A stretch of DNA of 64,000 nucleotides from assembly GCA_017644005.1 (NCBI GenBank), contig JAEPMJ010000002.1, forward strand, positions 434,001 through 498,000. The letters are read 5' to 3'. This document shows positions 1 to 8,179 of the stretch, one piece after another. The DNA comes from Rhizobiaceae bacterium. GTDB taxonomy: Bacteria; Pseudomonadota; Alphaproteobacteria; Rhizobiales; Rhizobiaceae. Position 1 is the first letter of the stretch. Every line of letters begins with the position of its first letter. The notes beneath the pieces are model-generated. The model had not been told where the DNA came from, made no database searches, and saw only the letters and a list, made by a program, of their open reading frames with translations. The position numbers were made by a program, and so were the translations under genes.

Positions 1-1506
1 GCGCTGGTCGGCCACACCCGTGATGAACTCGTGCGCGGACGCACGTTTCGCCGCCTCGATGATCTCCTCTTCGCTTGAGCCCGGTTTGCCGTAGGCGATG
101 TTGTCGCGAATCGAACGATGCATCAGCATCGGATCCTGGCTGACAACGCCGAACTGTTCCCGCAGCGATGCCTGGGTCAGTGATCGGATATCGCTGCCGT
201 CGAGCAGGATACGGCCGCTTTCGACATCGAACAGCCGCAGTGCCAGATTGACGATTGTCGTCTTGCCCGCGCCCGAGGGACCGACGAGCGCCACCCGTTC
301 TCCCGGCTGGATGTGGAGATCGAGATTGGCAACGACGCGGTCGGCCTGCGTGTGCGCGTCCTTACCGTAGTTGAAGGTGACGTTGTCGAACACGATGTCA
401 CCGGAAGCTCGCGCTATTGTTCGCGCGTCAGTTGCATCCCGGATGGCGGGCTCGACCGAAATCGTTCCCGTAGCATCCTGTACCGTCGCGAAATTGCGGA
501 TCAGGCCATTGATGTTGAACATCACATAACCCGACATCTGGTTGAGGCGCAGGCAAAGGCCCATCACCGCCGCCACCTCGCCGGTACTGGTGCCCCCGGC
601 CATCCAGCTGCGTACAACGAGGATGCCGACGGCGGCGATCATCAACCCGTTGATGATCGCCACTGCCGCGCGCACTTTGGTGATCGCACGCGTCAGCCGC
701 CGTACCGCCTGCAGGAAACGCTCCATCCCGTCGCGCACGAAGGCGTGTTCGCGCCGGCCGCTATCGAACAGCTTGACGGCCATGATGTTGGTGAATGCGT
801 CCACAAGCCGCCCGTTCAGGATCGACCTTTCATCGGCGGTCTTGCGGCCTGCGGCCCGCAGCGGCGGCAGAAGCGTCCAGGCCGTCACACCATAGGCGGC
901 AAGCCAAACCACCATGACCAGCCCCATGACCGGGTCGAGCACCGTCAGGATGGTCACCGCCAGCACGACGAATGTGAAGAACGACCACATCGTCTGAAGC
1001 GACGACACGATAAAATCACCCGTCGCCTCGCCCCCCTGCAATATTTTCGTCGCGATGCGCCCGGCAAAATCGTTCTGATAGAATTCGTATGGCTGCTCGA
1101 TGACCCGGCGAAACGCCTGCCAGCGCACGAGCTGGAAGAAATGCGGCGCAATGATCTGCTGTTCGACGACCGCAGCGGCAATCACCACTGCGGCCCGCAG
1201 AACGAGAACAAGGACAAGAAGCGCCGTCAGATGCGGCCAATAATCGTTGATGAGCGCGGCAGGCGATGTGGCGTCCAGAATGTCGATCAGCCAGCCGATG
1301 GCCCAATAGGTTCCGGCCTCGACGGCCCCCGACAGTCCGCCGATCACCAGCAGCATCACGAAGGGGAATTTTGCCTGGCTGGCGAAAAACAGGATGAAGC
1401 GAAATGCCTCGCGCGGCAGCACCTCGCGACCCGTATCCGAAAACGGATCGATGAGCCTTTCTGCCCAACCCCATATCCGGTCACCCTTGCCGTTCGCTTC
1501 GCTCAT
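1..1506 (-). CDS. ABC exporter half-transporter (permease-ATPase fusion), C-terminus outside window
   Basis: The reading frame is open from an ATG at 1506 to the window edge (about 502 codons), so the last part of the ATPase domain is missing. The N-terminal part has five or six hydrophobic membrane helices (roughly residues 40-320). The nucleotide-binding domain follows, with a canonical Walker A (GPSGAGKTT, near residue 409) and a Q-loop (GVVSQDP). The signature and Walker B motifs lie beyond the edge. Family knowledge: type IV (MsbA-like) exporter half-transporters dimerise in the inner membrane and move lipids, drugs or peptides. The next gene upstream in the same direction is a paralogue, so the two may form a heterodimer. 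The substrate cannot be read from the sequence. Confidence 0.9.
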   Translation of the reverse strand, partial: MSEANGKGDRIWGWAERLIDPFSDTGREVLPREAFRFILFFASQAKFPFVMLLVIGGLSGAVEAGTYWAIGWLIDILDATSPAALINDYWPHLTALLVLVLVLRAAVVIAAAVVEQQIIAPHFFQLVRWQAFRRVIEQPYEFYQNDFAGRIATKILQGGEATGDFIVSSLQTMWSFFTFVVLAVTILTVLDPVMGLVMVVWLAAYGVTAWTLLPPLRAAGRKTADERSILNGRLVDAFTNIMAVKLFDSGRREHAFVRDGMERFLQAVRRLTRAITKVRAAVAIINGLMIAAVGILVVRSWMAGGTSTGEVAAVMGLCLRLNQMSGYVMFNINGLIRNFATVQDATGTISVEPAIRDATDARTIARASGDIVFDNVTFNYGKDAHTQADRVVANLDLHIQPGERVALVGPSGAGKTTIVNLALRLFDVESGRILLDGSDIRSLTQASLREQFGVVSQDPMLMHRSIRDNIAYGKPGSSEEEIIEAAKRASAHEFITGVADQR

Positions 1507-1622
1507 CCGATCCACTTGCCGTTGCGCACTGGGCCGCTGCGGCCGGAATAGCCGCGGCGGCAGTCATAGTTGGAGCGCACACCCGTCGAAGGCAACCGCT
1601 CCGGATGCCAGGCAGGAAACGG

Positions 1623-3482
1623 CTACTCCGCCGCGTCCTGTTGCGCTGTGTCCACCTCAGCGTCGATGAAGCCGCCTGACTGACGGCGCCACAGTTCAGC
1701 GTAAAGCCCCCCGGTACCGACAAGCTCGTCATGTGTGCCCTGCTCCAGAACATGGCCCTGGTCGAGCACGACCAGCCTGTCCATCGCCGAAATGGTCGAC
1801 AGCCGGTGCGCGATCGCAATCACCGTCTTGCCTTCCATCAGCCGATAAAGGTTCTGCTGGATCGCTTCCTCAACCTCCGAATCGAGCGCCGATGTCGCCT
1901 CGTCAAGGATCAGCACCGGCGCGTCTTTCAGCATGACACGCGCAATGGCAATGCGCTGACGCTGCCCACCGGACAATTTCACGCCCCGTTCGCCGACATG
2001 TGCGTCATAGCCCTTGCGGCCTTTCGGATCGGTCAGTTCGAGGATGAAGTCATGCGCCTCGGCACGCTTCGCCGCCTCGATCATCATCTCCTCGGTCGCG
2101 TCAGGGCGGCCGTAGAGAATGTTGTCGCGCACCGAGCGATGCAGCAGTGACGTATCTTGCGTCACCATGCCGATATTCGCCCGCAGACTGTCCTGCGTCG
2201 CCTCGGCAATGTCCTGCCCGTCGATCAGGATGCTGCCGCCCTCCAGGTCGTAGAGCCGCAACAGCACGTTGATCAGCGTCGATTTGCCTGCGCCGGAACG
2301 GCCGACGAGACCGACTTTCTCTCCGGGCTTTACCGACAAGGTCAGGTTTTCGATCACGCCCTTGTCCTTGCCGTAGTGGAAGCGAACATTCTTGAACGCA
2401 ATCGCTCCACGCTTCACGTCGAGCTTTTCGGCATCGGGGCTGTCCTGCACATCGCGAGGTTGCGCAATCGTGTTCATGCCGTCCTGCGCCATGCCGATAT
2501 TCTCGAACACGCCCGCAAGCTCCCACATGATCCAGTGGCTCATGCCTTCAAGACGCATCACCAGCCCGAGCGCGACGGCGACCGCGCCAACCGACACCGA
2601 ACCAGTGATCCACGACCAGATGCCGACGCCGCCAACCGTGAAAAGAAGCAGCGCGTTCGACAGGTCGAGTCCGAAATTGAGCTTGGTCACATAGCGCATT
2701 TGGGGGTGAACGGTGTCGAGAAACTGCGACATCGCATCCCGCGCATAGCGCTCCTCCCTGCCGGCATGGGCAAACAGCTTCACCGTCATGATGTTGGTGT
2801 AACTGTCGACCACCCGTCCGGTCATGAGGGAACGCGCGTCTGCCTGCTTGCCCGAGATGTCGCGCAGCTTCGGCAGATAGTGGCGAAGCAGCAGAGAATA
2901 TCCGGCCAGCCAGACGAGGAAGGGCACCATGAGCCACAGGTCGAAGCTGGCGAGGAGCACCAGCGCCGAGACGAAATAGACGATGACATAGACGAACACG
3001 TCGAGCGCCTTGGTCACCATCTCGCGCACACCGAGAGCACCTTGCATGACCTTCGTGGCAACCCGGCCGGCAAACTCATCCTGATAGAAGGCCATGCTCT
3101 GCCGCAGCAGATAACGATGTGCCTTCCAGCGGATGAGCATCGGATAATTGCCGAAAATCGTCTGATGCATGACCAGTCCGTGCGCTATCGCGAGCGCCGG
3201 CAGAAGCAACAGTACTACCGCTGCCATGCCCACGAGGCTCCAGAACTCGTCTTCCAGAAACGTCTCCGGATTTGCCCCGGTCAACCAGTCGACGATGTTG
3301 CCCATGAAACTGAAGATCACCACCTGAAGCGCGGCGATGCCCGCTGTCAGGCACACGACAACTGCAAACCACGGCCAGACGCCGCGCGAATAGTGCCAGG
3401 CAAATGCCGCCAGATTGCTTGGCGGCTGCTCGGGTTCCTCGGGCGGGAACGGGTTTAATCGTGTTTCAAACCACTTGAACAT
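1623..3482 (-). CDS. ABC exporter half-transporter, permease-ATPase fusion
   Basis: A complete 619-residue type IV ABC exporter subunit. Membrane helices fill roughly residues 30-320. The ATPase domain shows Walker A GRSGAGKST (about residue 393), signature LSGGQRQR (about 500), Walker B VLILDEATSAL and the switch histidine in AIAHRLST, so both nucleotide-site halves contributed by this chain look competent. It lies 116 bp upstream of the paralogous half-transporter at 1-1506 and is probably co-transcribed with it, which suggests a heterodimer or two related homodimers. The start at 3482 has AGAGG about ten bases upstream. The substrate is unknown. Rhizobial relatives are usually annotated only as multidrug or lipid exporters. 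Confidence 0.92.
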   Translation of the reverse strand: MFKWFETRLNPFPPEEPEQPPSNLAAFAWHYSRGVWPWFAVVVCLTAGIAALQVVIFSFMGNIVDWLTGANPETFLEDEFWSLVGMAAVVLLLLPALAIAHGLVMHQTIFGNYPMLIRWKAHRYLLRQSMAFYQDEFAGRVATKVMQGALGVREMVTKALDVFVYVIVYFVSALVLLASFDLWLMVPFLVWLAGYSLLLRHYLPKLRDISGKQADARSLMTGRVVDSYTNIMTVKLFAHAGREERYARDAMSQFLDTVHPQMRYVTKLNFGLDLSNALLLFTVGGVGIWSWITGSVSVGAVAVALGLVMRLEGMSHWIMWELAGVFENIGMAQDGMNTIAQPRDVQDSPDAEKLDVKRGAIAFKNVRFHYGKDKGVIENLTLSVKPGEKVGLVGRSGAGKSTLINVLLRLYDLEGGSILIDGQDIAEATQDSLRANIGMVTQDTSLLHRSVRDNILYGRPDATEEMMIEAAKRAEAHDFILELTDPKGRKGYDAHVGERGVKLSGGQRQRIAIARVMLKDAPVLILDEATSALDSEVEEAIQQNLYRLMEGKTVIAIAHRLSTISAMDRLVVLDQGHVLEQGTHDELVGTGGLYAELWRRQSGGFIDAEVDTAQQDAAE

Positions 3483-3502
3483 GGTCTCATGCCTCTGTCG
3501 TT

Positions 3503-3790
3503 TCAGCGGTGGCCGCTGCGGTGACCGGGAAAATTGCCCGGTCGCGTCACTGGCTTCGCTGCCTTGTTAGTCTGGTCGGGTCGGTTATGACCGCCCTTGG
3601 CTTTGTCGTGCCCGGCGCGTTTGTCGTCAGCCACTGGCGGCCCCGCCCCAAGCGCTGCGGTAAACGCCGTCGGCAACCCCTTGTCGGGAACTGACGGCAC
3701 CGGTTTCGGCGGGATTGCCGCATCGGCTGAAAGCGAATGGCGCGGCGACGGATTTTGGCCCCTGCGGGCCTTGGGATTTCTTGCGTGCAT
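3503..3790 (-). CDS. hypothetical small basic protein (uncertain)
   Basis: A 95-codon frame ends 20 bp before the ABC exporter start. The product would be rich in Pro, Lys, Arg and Gly with no hydrophobic segment, no signal peptide and no domain that I recognise. Its position and orientation would allow co-transcription with the exporter. Its low-complexity basic composition is also what a chance frame in GC-rich DNA looks like. The rest of the gap (3791-4038) shows nothing gene-like. Treat as a weak prediction. Confidence 0.3.
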   Translation of the reverse strand: MHARNPKARRGQNPSPRHSLSADAAIPPKPVPSVPDKGLPTAFTAALGAGPPVADDKRAGHDKAKGGHNRPDQTNKAAKPVTRPGNFPGHRSGHR

Positions 3791-4038
3791 GGATGAACTC
3801 TCGAATCGGAACCGGGTTCCGGCGGAGTTCGGCGACGCGTTATGAAATTGTCAGAAAGTCCGAACCGAATCCGCCGTCAGGCAAACGCCCCGCTGCGGAG
3901 GCGCGCTGTCGCGATGAGCGTCCAGTTATCCATCACTGCCTCCGTTGGCTTCGGTTTCGAGCTGTGACCTTATAGGTCGATCTGCCGGCCGAAACCACCC
4001 CGAAAAGGTCTTCGGCGAGACAAACGCCGTTACTGTTG

Positions 4039-4422
4039 TCAATTGGCAACCATCCGCTCCACCGAAACAGGCATTGCGGCGCGTTCAGCGCGTCGATTGA
4101 AGCGGGCAATCGCAAGCTCATAGTTGATCCAGAAAAGGCGCACGACATCTCGCGCATCCTGTTCCGACCTGATGCGGCGCACCGCCGGCCCTTCGCCTGC
4201 CGGGAAAAGCGGGTGGTCCGTTACCCGCCCCGCAAGCCTGAGCTGCGCACGCAACGAATCTTCAAACTGAAAAAACGCCGCGAATCCGCCGTCCAGATAT
4301 CCGATCTCGCGTCGATTGACCTTCAAGCGGATTTCGCCGCGACGCCCAATATTTGCACTGACGCCGAACCATGATCCAACTTCGTCGAGTATGTACCGGC
4401 GGAACCGGCCTTCGCTTTCCAT
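4039..4422 (-). CDS. DUF5519 (luciferase-like domain) protein
   Basis: A 127-residue soluble protein. From about residue 30 it follows the pattern of the DUF5519 luciferase-like family as I know it: a basic strand, then REIGYLDG, an aromatic segment, LAGRVTDHPLFP, and IRSEQDARDVVRLFWINYE near residues 85-105. The match is by eye and moderate. No enzymatic role is established for the family, so the name does not imply light emission. The start at 4422 is supported by AAGGAG six bases upstream. It is divergent from soxR and the SoxR-type operator lies about 53 bp upstream of its start. I therefore infer that it may respond to redox-cycling stress. Confidence 0.6.
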   Translation of the reverse strand: MESEGRFRRYILDEVGSWFGVSANIGRRGEIRLKVNRREIGYLDGGFAAFFQFEDSLRAQLRLAGRVTDHPLFPAGEGPAVRRIRSEQDARDVVRLFWINYELAIARFNRRAERAAMPVSVERMVAN

Positions 4423-4474
4423 GAGGTGCTCCTTGCAGTCGTCTTTCGAACAGGGAGCGCAACAAATAAAAGTT

Positions 4475-4492
4475 CAACTTAACTTGAAGTCA
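4475..4492. promoter_or_regulatory. SoxR operator between DUF5519 gene and soxR
   Basis: The 18-bp site GTTCAACTTAACTTGAAG closely matches the enterobacterial SoxR box CCTCAAGTTAACTTGAGG, with the TTAACTTGA core and symmetric TTCAA/TTGAA arms. It lies in the 96-bp gap between the divergent DUF5519 gene and soxR. SoxR, a MerR-family activator, would bind here. No footprint can be claimed, but the site sits next to the regulator's own gene as is usual for MerR proteins. Confidence 0.75.
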
Positions 4493-4518
4493 AGCGCGAA
4501 ATGTGACAACAAGAACGC

Positions 4519-4968
4519 ATGGAAACCACCCTCACAATCGGCGCCGTCGCACGGCGGTCAGGCGTCGCTGCATCGGCCTTGCGCTTTTACGAACAGCGCG
4601 GCCTGATCCGCTCGGAACGCCATGGCTCGACACATCGGCGGTTCGTTCGCTCAACGCTCCGCCGCATCGCATTTATCGTATTCGCACAGAAGATCGGCCT
4701 GACCCTCGAAGAGATCGGCGCCGAACTCGCGAAGCTGCCTGACGGACGCACGCCGACCAAATCGGACTGGCAGAAGCTCTCCGCCGGCTGGGCCCGCCGC
4801 ATCGACGAGCGCATCGGCGAGCTGCAGCGTCTCAAGGAAGGCCTGGCGGGCTGTATCGGTTGTGGCTGCCTGTCCATGCAGCAATGCAAGCTGGTCAACC
4901 CCGCCGACAAGGTCGCCAGCAAAGGCGCAGGCCCCCGCTATTGGCTCGGTGACAAGCAAACGAAATGA
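4519..4968 (+). CDS. soxR: redox-sensitive transcriptional activator SoxR
   Basis: A 149-residue MerR-family regulator. The N-terminal winged helix-turn-helix (residues 4-40, LTIGAVARRSGVAASALRFY) is followed by a dimerisation helix. A four-cysteine [2Fe-2S] motif, CIGCGCLSMQQC (C-x2-C-x-C-x5-C, near residues 115-126), is diagnostic of SoxR. The cluster is oxidised by redox-cycling compounds, and the protein then activates transcription from the box at 4475-4492. The stop overlaps the start of trmL by four bases (ATGA), so the two are probably translationally coupled. No strong Shine-Dalgarno sequence precedes the ATG. Confidence 0.95.
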   Translation: METTLTIGAVARRSGVAASALRFYEQRGLIRSERHGSTHRRFVRSTLRRIAFIVFAQKIGLTLEEIGAELAKLPDGRTPTKSDWQKLSAGWARRIDERIGELQRLKEGLAGCIGCGCLSMQQCKLVNPADKVASKGAGPRYWLGDKQTK

Positions 4969-5453
4969 ACATCCGGCAGCCCGATTCACAGGCCTGGTTC
5001 CGCCTTGTGCTCTACCAGCCGGATATTGCCGGTAACACGGGTGCCATACTCCGGCTCGGAGCATGCATTGGTGTCGGGGTCGACGTCATCGGACCGGCCG
5101 GCTTTGACTTTTCCGATCGTGCGCTCAGGCGCGCCGGAATGGACTATCTCGCAATGGCTGCGCTCACCCGCCATGACGACTGGACGTCGTTTGAGGAGGT
5201 CCGCAATTCCCTTGGGGGCCGACTGATCCTTTTCACCACGTCCGGCGACATACCCTATACGGAGTTCGAATTCCGGCCGGGAGACATGCTGCTGCTCGGG
5301 CGCGAATCCTCAGGCGTGCCCAGCGAGGTACACGCGGCAGCCGACGCGCGACTGGTGATTCCGATGCCGGGCGGCGGCCGCAGCCTCAACCTGGCGCTAT
5401 CGGCGGCGATGGCAGCGGGGGAAGCGATGAGACAGCTCGGAAACGGAACCTAA
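4965..5453 (+). CDS. trmL: tRNA (cytidine(34)-2'-O)-methyltransferase TrmL
   Basis: A 162-residue SPOUT-class methyltransferase that 2'-O-methylates the wobble base of tRNA-Leu isoacceptors using S-adenosylmethionine. The family motifs are present: LYQPDIAGNTGAILRLGAC (near residues 16-34), LLGRESSGVP (about 107-116) and RSLNLALSAAM (about 139-149), which form the trefoil knot. Size fits the family. It overlaps soxR by ATGA, so its expression would follow soxR. The 3' end overlaps the convergent small gene at 5450-5707 by four bases. Confidence 0.93.
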   Translation: MNIRQPDSQAWFRLVLYQPDIAGNTGAILRLGACIGVGVDVIGPAGFDFSDRALRRAGMDYLAMAALTRHDDWTSFEEVRNSLGGRLILFTTSGDIPYTEFEFRPGDMLLLGRESSGVPSEVHAAADARLVIPMPGGGRSLNLALSAAMAAGEAMRQLGNGT

Positions 5454-5707
5454 TCCGCAGTCGGCAGGCGTCGCATCGTAAACTCGATTTCGTCGTCCGG
5501 GCGCTCGGCCCAGCTTTCTATGGCCGTCCAGTAGGCCTGCTTCGGCCAGCGGTCGAACCACTCGCGCGCTTTCACCCGTGCCGCCTCCCGCGGCAGCACG
5601 AAAGTCTCGCGCAGAAAACCGTCCCGCGTCAGGCGTTCGCCCGTCGCGCGGCCTTTGTCGAGCCGGGTTTTCAGACTTTGCAACGATGGACGTGCGGGCA
5701 CTTTCAA
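5450..5707 (-). CDS. conserved hypothetical protein, 85 residues
   Basis: A small soluble, charged protein with no signal peptide or membrane segment. The C-terminal half (about residues 45-85, including YWTAIESWAERPDDEIEF) is well formed. I do not recognise a domain. The start is TTG at 5707, chosen because AAGGAG lies eight bases upstream. It is divergent from hemF and convergent with trmL, touching the trmL stop. Confidence 0.6.
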   Translation of the reverse strand: MKVPARPSLQSLKTRLDKGRATGERLTRDGFLRETFVLPREAARVKAREWFDRWPKQAYWTAIESWAERPDDEIEFTMRRLPTAD

Positions 5708-5823
5708 GAAAAGAACTCCTTGACCGTCCTTGCCTGAACTTTAGAGAACGGCGGCTGAATTGACGAGTCCCGAATGCAAGGTTCGCCTCCGCGCGCCGTT
5801 GCCGGGTAAGGAGACTGCCTTAC

Positions 5824-6738
5824 ATGGAACGCCCCGAACTGCCGCCCGGCCTGCCCGACGATATCGAAGTCAAGAAGGAAGCGGCGAAAAGCTGGTTCGA
5901 GGAACTGCGGGACCGCATCTGCGCAATCTTCGAGACGCTTGAGGATGAACTGACTGGCCCGCTCGCTCACCGGGCGCCCGGCCGGTTCGAACGCGATGCG
6001 TGGCAGCGCGACGGGGGCGAAGGCGGCGGCGGCACTATGTCGATGCTGTATGGCCGCGTTTTCGAAAAGGCCGGCGTGCACACATCGACGGTTTTTGGCG
6101 AATTTTCGCCCGAGTTCCGCAAGCAGATACCAGGCGCTGAAGAGGATCCGCGCTTCTGGGCTTCCGGCATCTCGCTGATCGCGCACCCGCAGAACCCCTG
6201 CGTCCCGGCGGTTCATATGAACACGCGCATGGTGGTTACGACGTCGCAATGGTTCGGGGGCGGCGCGGACCTGACACCCGTGCTCGACCGACGACGCACC
6301 CAGGAGCACCCGGACAGCCAGGCCTTTCATAAAGCGATGCGTTTCGTCTGCGACAAGCACCCGGGCGTCGCCGACTACGACCGCTACAAGACCTGGTGCG
6401 ACGAGTATTTCCACCTGCCCCATCGCGGCGAACCGCGCGGCATTGGCGGCATCTTCTTCGACTGGCTGAAATCCGCCGAGGAGGTAGGCGGCTGGGATGC
6501 CGATTTCCGCTTCGTGCAGGATGTCGGCCGCACATTCGCGGTGGTTTACCCGCATCTTGTGCGCACCAATTTCAACGAGAACTGGACGGAAGCCGATCGC
6601 GAGGAACAACTCATTCGGCGCGGCCGCTACGTCGAATTCAACCTGCTCTATGACCGGGGCACGATTTTCGGGCTCAAGACGGGCGGCAATGTGAACTCGA
6701 TCCTGTCGAGCCTGCCGCCTGAGGTGAAATGGCCGTAA
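5824..6738 (+). CDS. hemF: oxygen-dependent coproporphyrinogen III oxidase
   Basis: A 304-residue soluble enzyme that oxidatively decarboxylates coproporphyrinogen III to protoporphyrinogen IX in haem synthesis, using O2. Recognisable HemF blocks are the N-terminal [20 protein letters not shown] region (about residues 65-84), [18 protein letters not shown] (about 147-156) and [16 protein letters not shown] (about 200-215). Length matches the family. AAGGAG lies about ten bases before the ATG. It appears monocistronic, facing the small gene at 6745-6918. Confidence 0.97.
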   Translation: MERPELPPGLPDDIEVKKEAAKSWFEELRDRICAIFETLEDELTGPLAHRAPGRFERDAWQRDGGEGGGGTMSMLYGRVFEKAGVHTSTVFGEFSPEFRKQIPGAEEDPRFWASGISLIAHPQNPCVPAVHMNTRMVVTTSQWFGGGADLTPVLDRRRTQEHPDSQAFHKAMRFVCDKHPGVADYDRYKTWCDEYFHLPHRGEPRGIGGIFFDWLKSAEEVGGWDADFRFVQDVGRTFAVVYPHLVRTNFNENWTEADREEQLIRRGRYVEFNLLYDRGTIFGLKTGGNVNSILSSLPPEVKWP

Positions 6739-6744
6739 GGCTCG

Positions 6745-6918
6745 TCAACGGTCGCGGCAATTGTACATCAGAGAGCCGAGCGGCAGATCGCCGAGTTCGA
6801 CCGGTGTCATGCGGTCCAGAACGGGATGCGCGAGCGGATCGCATTGCCAATCTTCACCGCGCTCGGCTCGGCGGCGCGATTTTGCTTGCCTGAACGCCTT
6901 CCAGATAATCTGCAACAA
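6745..6918 (-). CDS. small 57-residue protein divergent from LysR regulator
   Basis: This gene starts with TTG at 6918, eight bases after a strong AAAAGGAG (6927-6934), and ends at 6745, seven bases past the convergent hemF stop. The product has a basic amphipathic N-terminal part (IIWKAFRQAKSRRRAERGE) and a C-terminal part with DRMTPVELGDLPLGSL. The layout resembles small DUF1127-type alphaproteobacterial proteins, which are often found beside LysR regulators. The family assignment is inference. It is too short for most gene finders. Confidence 0.5.
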   Translation of the reverse strand: MLQIIWKAFRQAKSRRRAERGEDWQCDPLAHPVLDRMTPVELGDLPLGSLMYNCRDR

Positions 6919-6975
6919 CTCACCGACTCCTTTTGTCCGATGCCTAGAATTTCTGCCTAAGGAGGTAGATTCTCA

Positions 6976-7002
6976 ATGGAGAATTGCTCGGCACTGGTAT
7001 AG
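6976..7002 (+). other. nine-codon mini-ORF in frame with the LysR gene
   Basis: A strong Shine-Dalgarno sequence (AAGGAGGT, 6959-6966) is followed nine bases later by ATG and the frame M-E-N-C-S-A-L-V-TAG. The stop at 7000-7002 lies three codons before the LysR ATG at 7012, in the same frame. The LysR start itself has no good ribosome-binding site. This could be a leader peptide that couples or controls LysR translation, or the LysR gene may have gained a nonsense codon near its original start. Confidence 0.35.
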
Positions 7003-7011
7003 AAAACCTAT

Positions 7012-7917
7012 ATGAAAGAGCTCAACAGACTGCATCTCAATGGCTTACGGGCGCTGGAAAGCTGCGGCCGGCTGGGTTCGCTGAAGGCCGCTGCATCCGA
7101 GCTCGGCGTGACCGTGGGCGCGGTGAGCCAGCAGATCATCCGCGCCGAGGAGCAGCTCGGCCGCCAGGTATTCGAACGCAGCACGCGCGGCCTCGTGCCC
7201 ACGCATTTCGGGCGAGAGTTCCTCGCGAGGCTTACAACCGGCTTTTCGGCACTCGACAAGGCCGTTGCCTCGGCAGCGCAACATCCGGACGACGTGCTGA
7301 CCATCTCGGTCGCACCGGTGCTTGCCTCGAAATGGCTGGTACCGCGCCTCAGCGACTTCATGACGATGCATCCGGGCATACAGGTCAGGCTCGACGCCAC
7401 GGCGCAGCTCATCGACCCGGCAACCTCCGACATCGACATCGCGATCAGAGTCGGCCCGGGCGGCTGGGAGGGTGTGACCGCCGAACCCCTCCTTGAGCAG
7501 GAGATATTCCCAGTCTGTGTGCCTGCACTCGCCGAAAAGCTGCGCAAGCCATCCGATCTGGCCGGCGTACCGATCGTCACCGATTTCAACTCCACGCTGC
7601 GATGGCAACTATGGCTCGATGAATACGGGCTTACGGAAGGCGACCTGACCTTCGGCAACGCCTATGCGGACGCTGCTCTCGCACAGGACGCCGCGATCGC
7701 CGGGCAGGGTGTCGTACTTTCATGGCAGACGCTCGCCGAATGCCCGCTGCGCATGGGCACGCTGGTTGCACCATTTCCCCATCGCGCGCCTACCGGCATG
7801 CACTATTGGGCGGTTACCGCAGCCTCGCGGCGCGAGGACGCGAAAGTCCGCAGCTTCAAGTCCTGGATCAGAACCCAGCTTGGCGAAACGCGAAAAATGT
7901 TCGAACAGCAGCGTTGA
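7012..7917 (+). CDS. LysR-family transcriptional regulator (GcvA-like)
   Basis: A 301-residue LysR protein. The helix-turn-helix covers about residues 8-60 (LNGLRALESCGRLGSLKAAASELGVTVGAVSQQI split over two helices), and the periplasmic-binding-like effector domain covers residues 90-290. The HTH resembles the GcvA/AmpR branch. It is divergent from the 57-residue gene at 6745-6918, its most likely target. The ATG at 7012 has only a poor ribosome-binding site, while a strong one serves the mini-ORF just upstream. The effector is unknown. Confidence 0.88.
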   Translation: MKELNRLHLNGLRALESCGRLGSLKAAASELGVTVGAVSQQIIRAEEQLGRQVFERSTRGLVPTHFGREFLARLTTGFSALDKAVASAAQHPDDVLTISVAPVLASKWLVPRLSDFMTMHPGIQVRLDATAQLIDPATSDIDIAIRVGPGGWEGVTAEPLLEQEIFPVCVPALAEKLRKPSDLAGVPIVTDFNSTLRWQLWLDEYGLTEGDLTFGNAYADAALAQDAAIAGQGVVLSWQTLAECPLRMGTLVAPFPHRAPTGMHYWAVTAASRREDAKVRSFKSWIRTQLGETRKMFEQQR

Positions 7918-7993
7918 ACAGCGGCTGCAATTCCTCCTCTCGCCGCATTCTGTGTTATGGTCGGCACATCCGAACGGAGCCAAGGAGGAACCA

Positions 7994-8179
7994 ATGAAAA
8001 CCTATCATTGCGGCTCGCTGGTGCCCGGGTGCGAATGGCACACCCGCCACGAGGAAGAGGCGGAGGTGATGCGTCGCGCGGTAGAGCATATGCGCGAGGC
8101 GCATGGCGAAACGAACATTCGCGAAACGATGGTGGAAGCGATCCGCTCTCGAATCGCCACAGCTCGCAACGCGGCCTAG
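7994..8179 (+). CDS. DUF1059 domain protein
   Basis: A 61-residue protein with the DUF1059 layout: a short strand ending in a Cys (YHCGSLVPGCEWHTR), then a helix with EEEAEVMRRAVEHMREAHG and a C-terminal helix. Members are small soluble proteins of unknown function, possibly metal-binding through the Cys/His residues. The start at 7994 follows AAGGAGG by six bases. It is convergent with cca, sharing the last four bases. Confidence 0.8.
   Translation: MKTYHCGSLVPGCEWHTRHEEEAEVMRRAVEHMREAHGETNIRETMVEAIRSRIATARNAA

Noticed and set aside
313..1551. 412-codon forward frame
   Set aside because: Antisense to the ABC exporter, with His/Arg-rich translation typical of shadows in GC-rich DNA and no domain.
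2157..3458. 433-codon forward frame
   Set aside because: Antisense to the second ABC exporter. Low-complexity translation and no ribosome-binding site.
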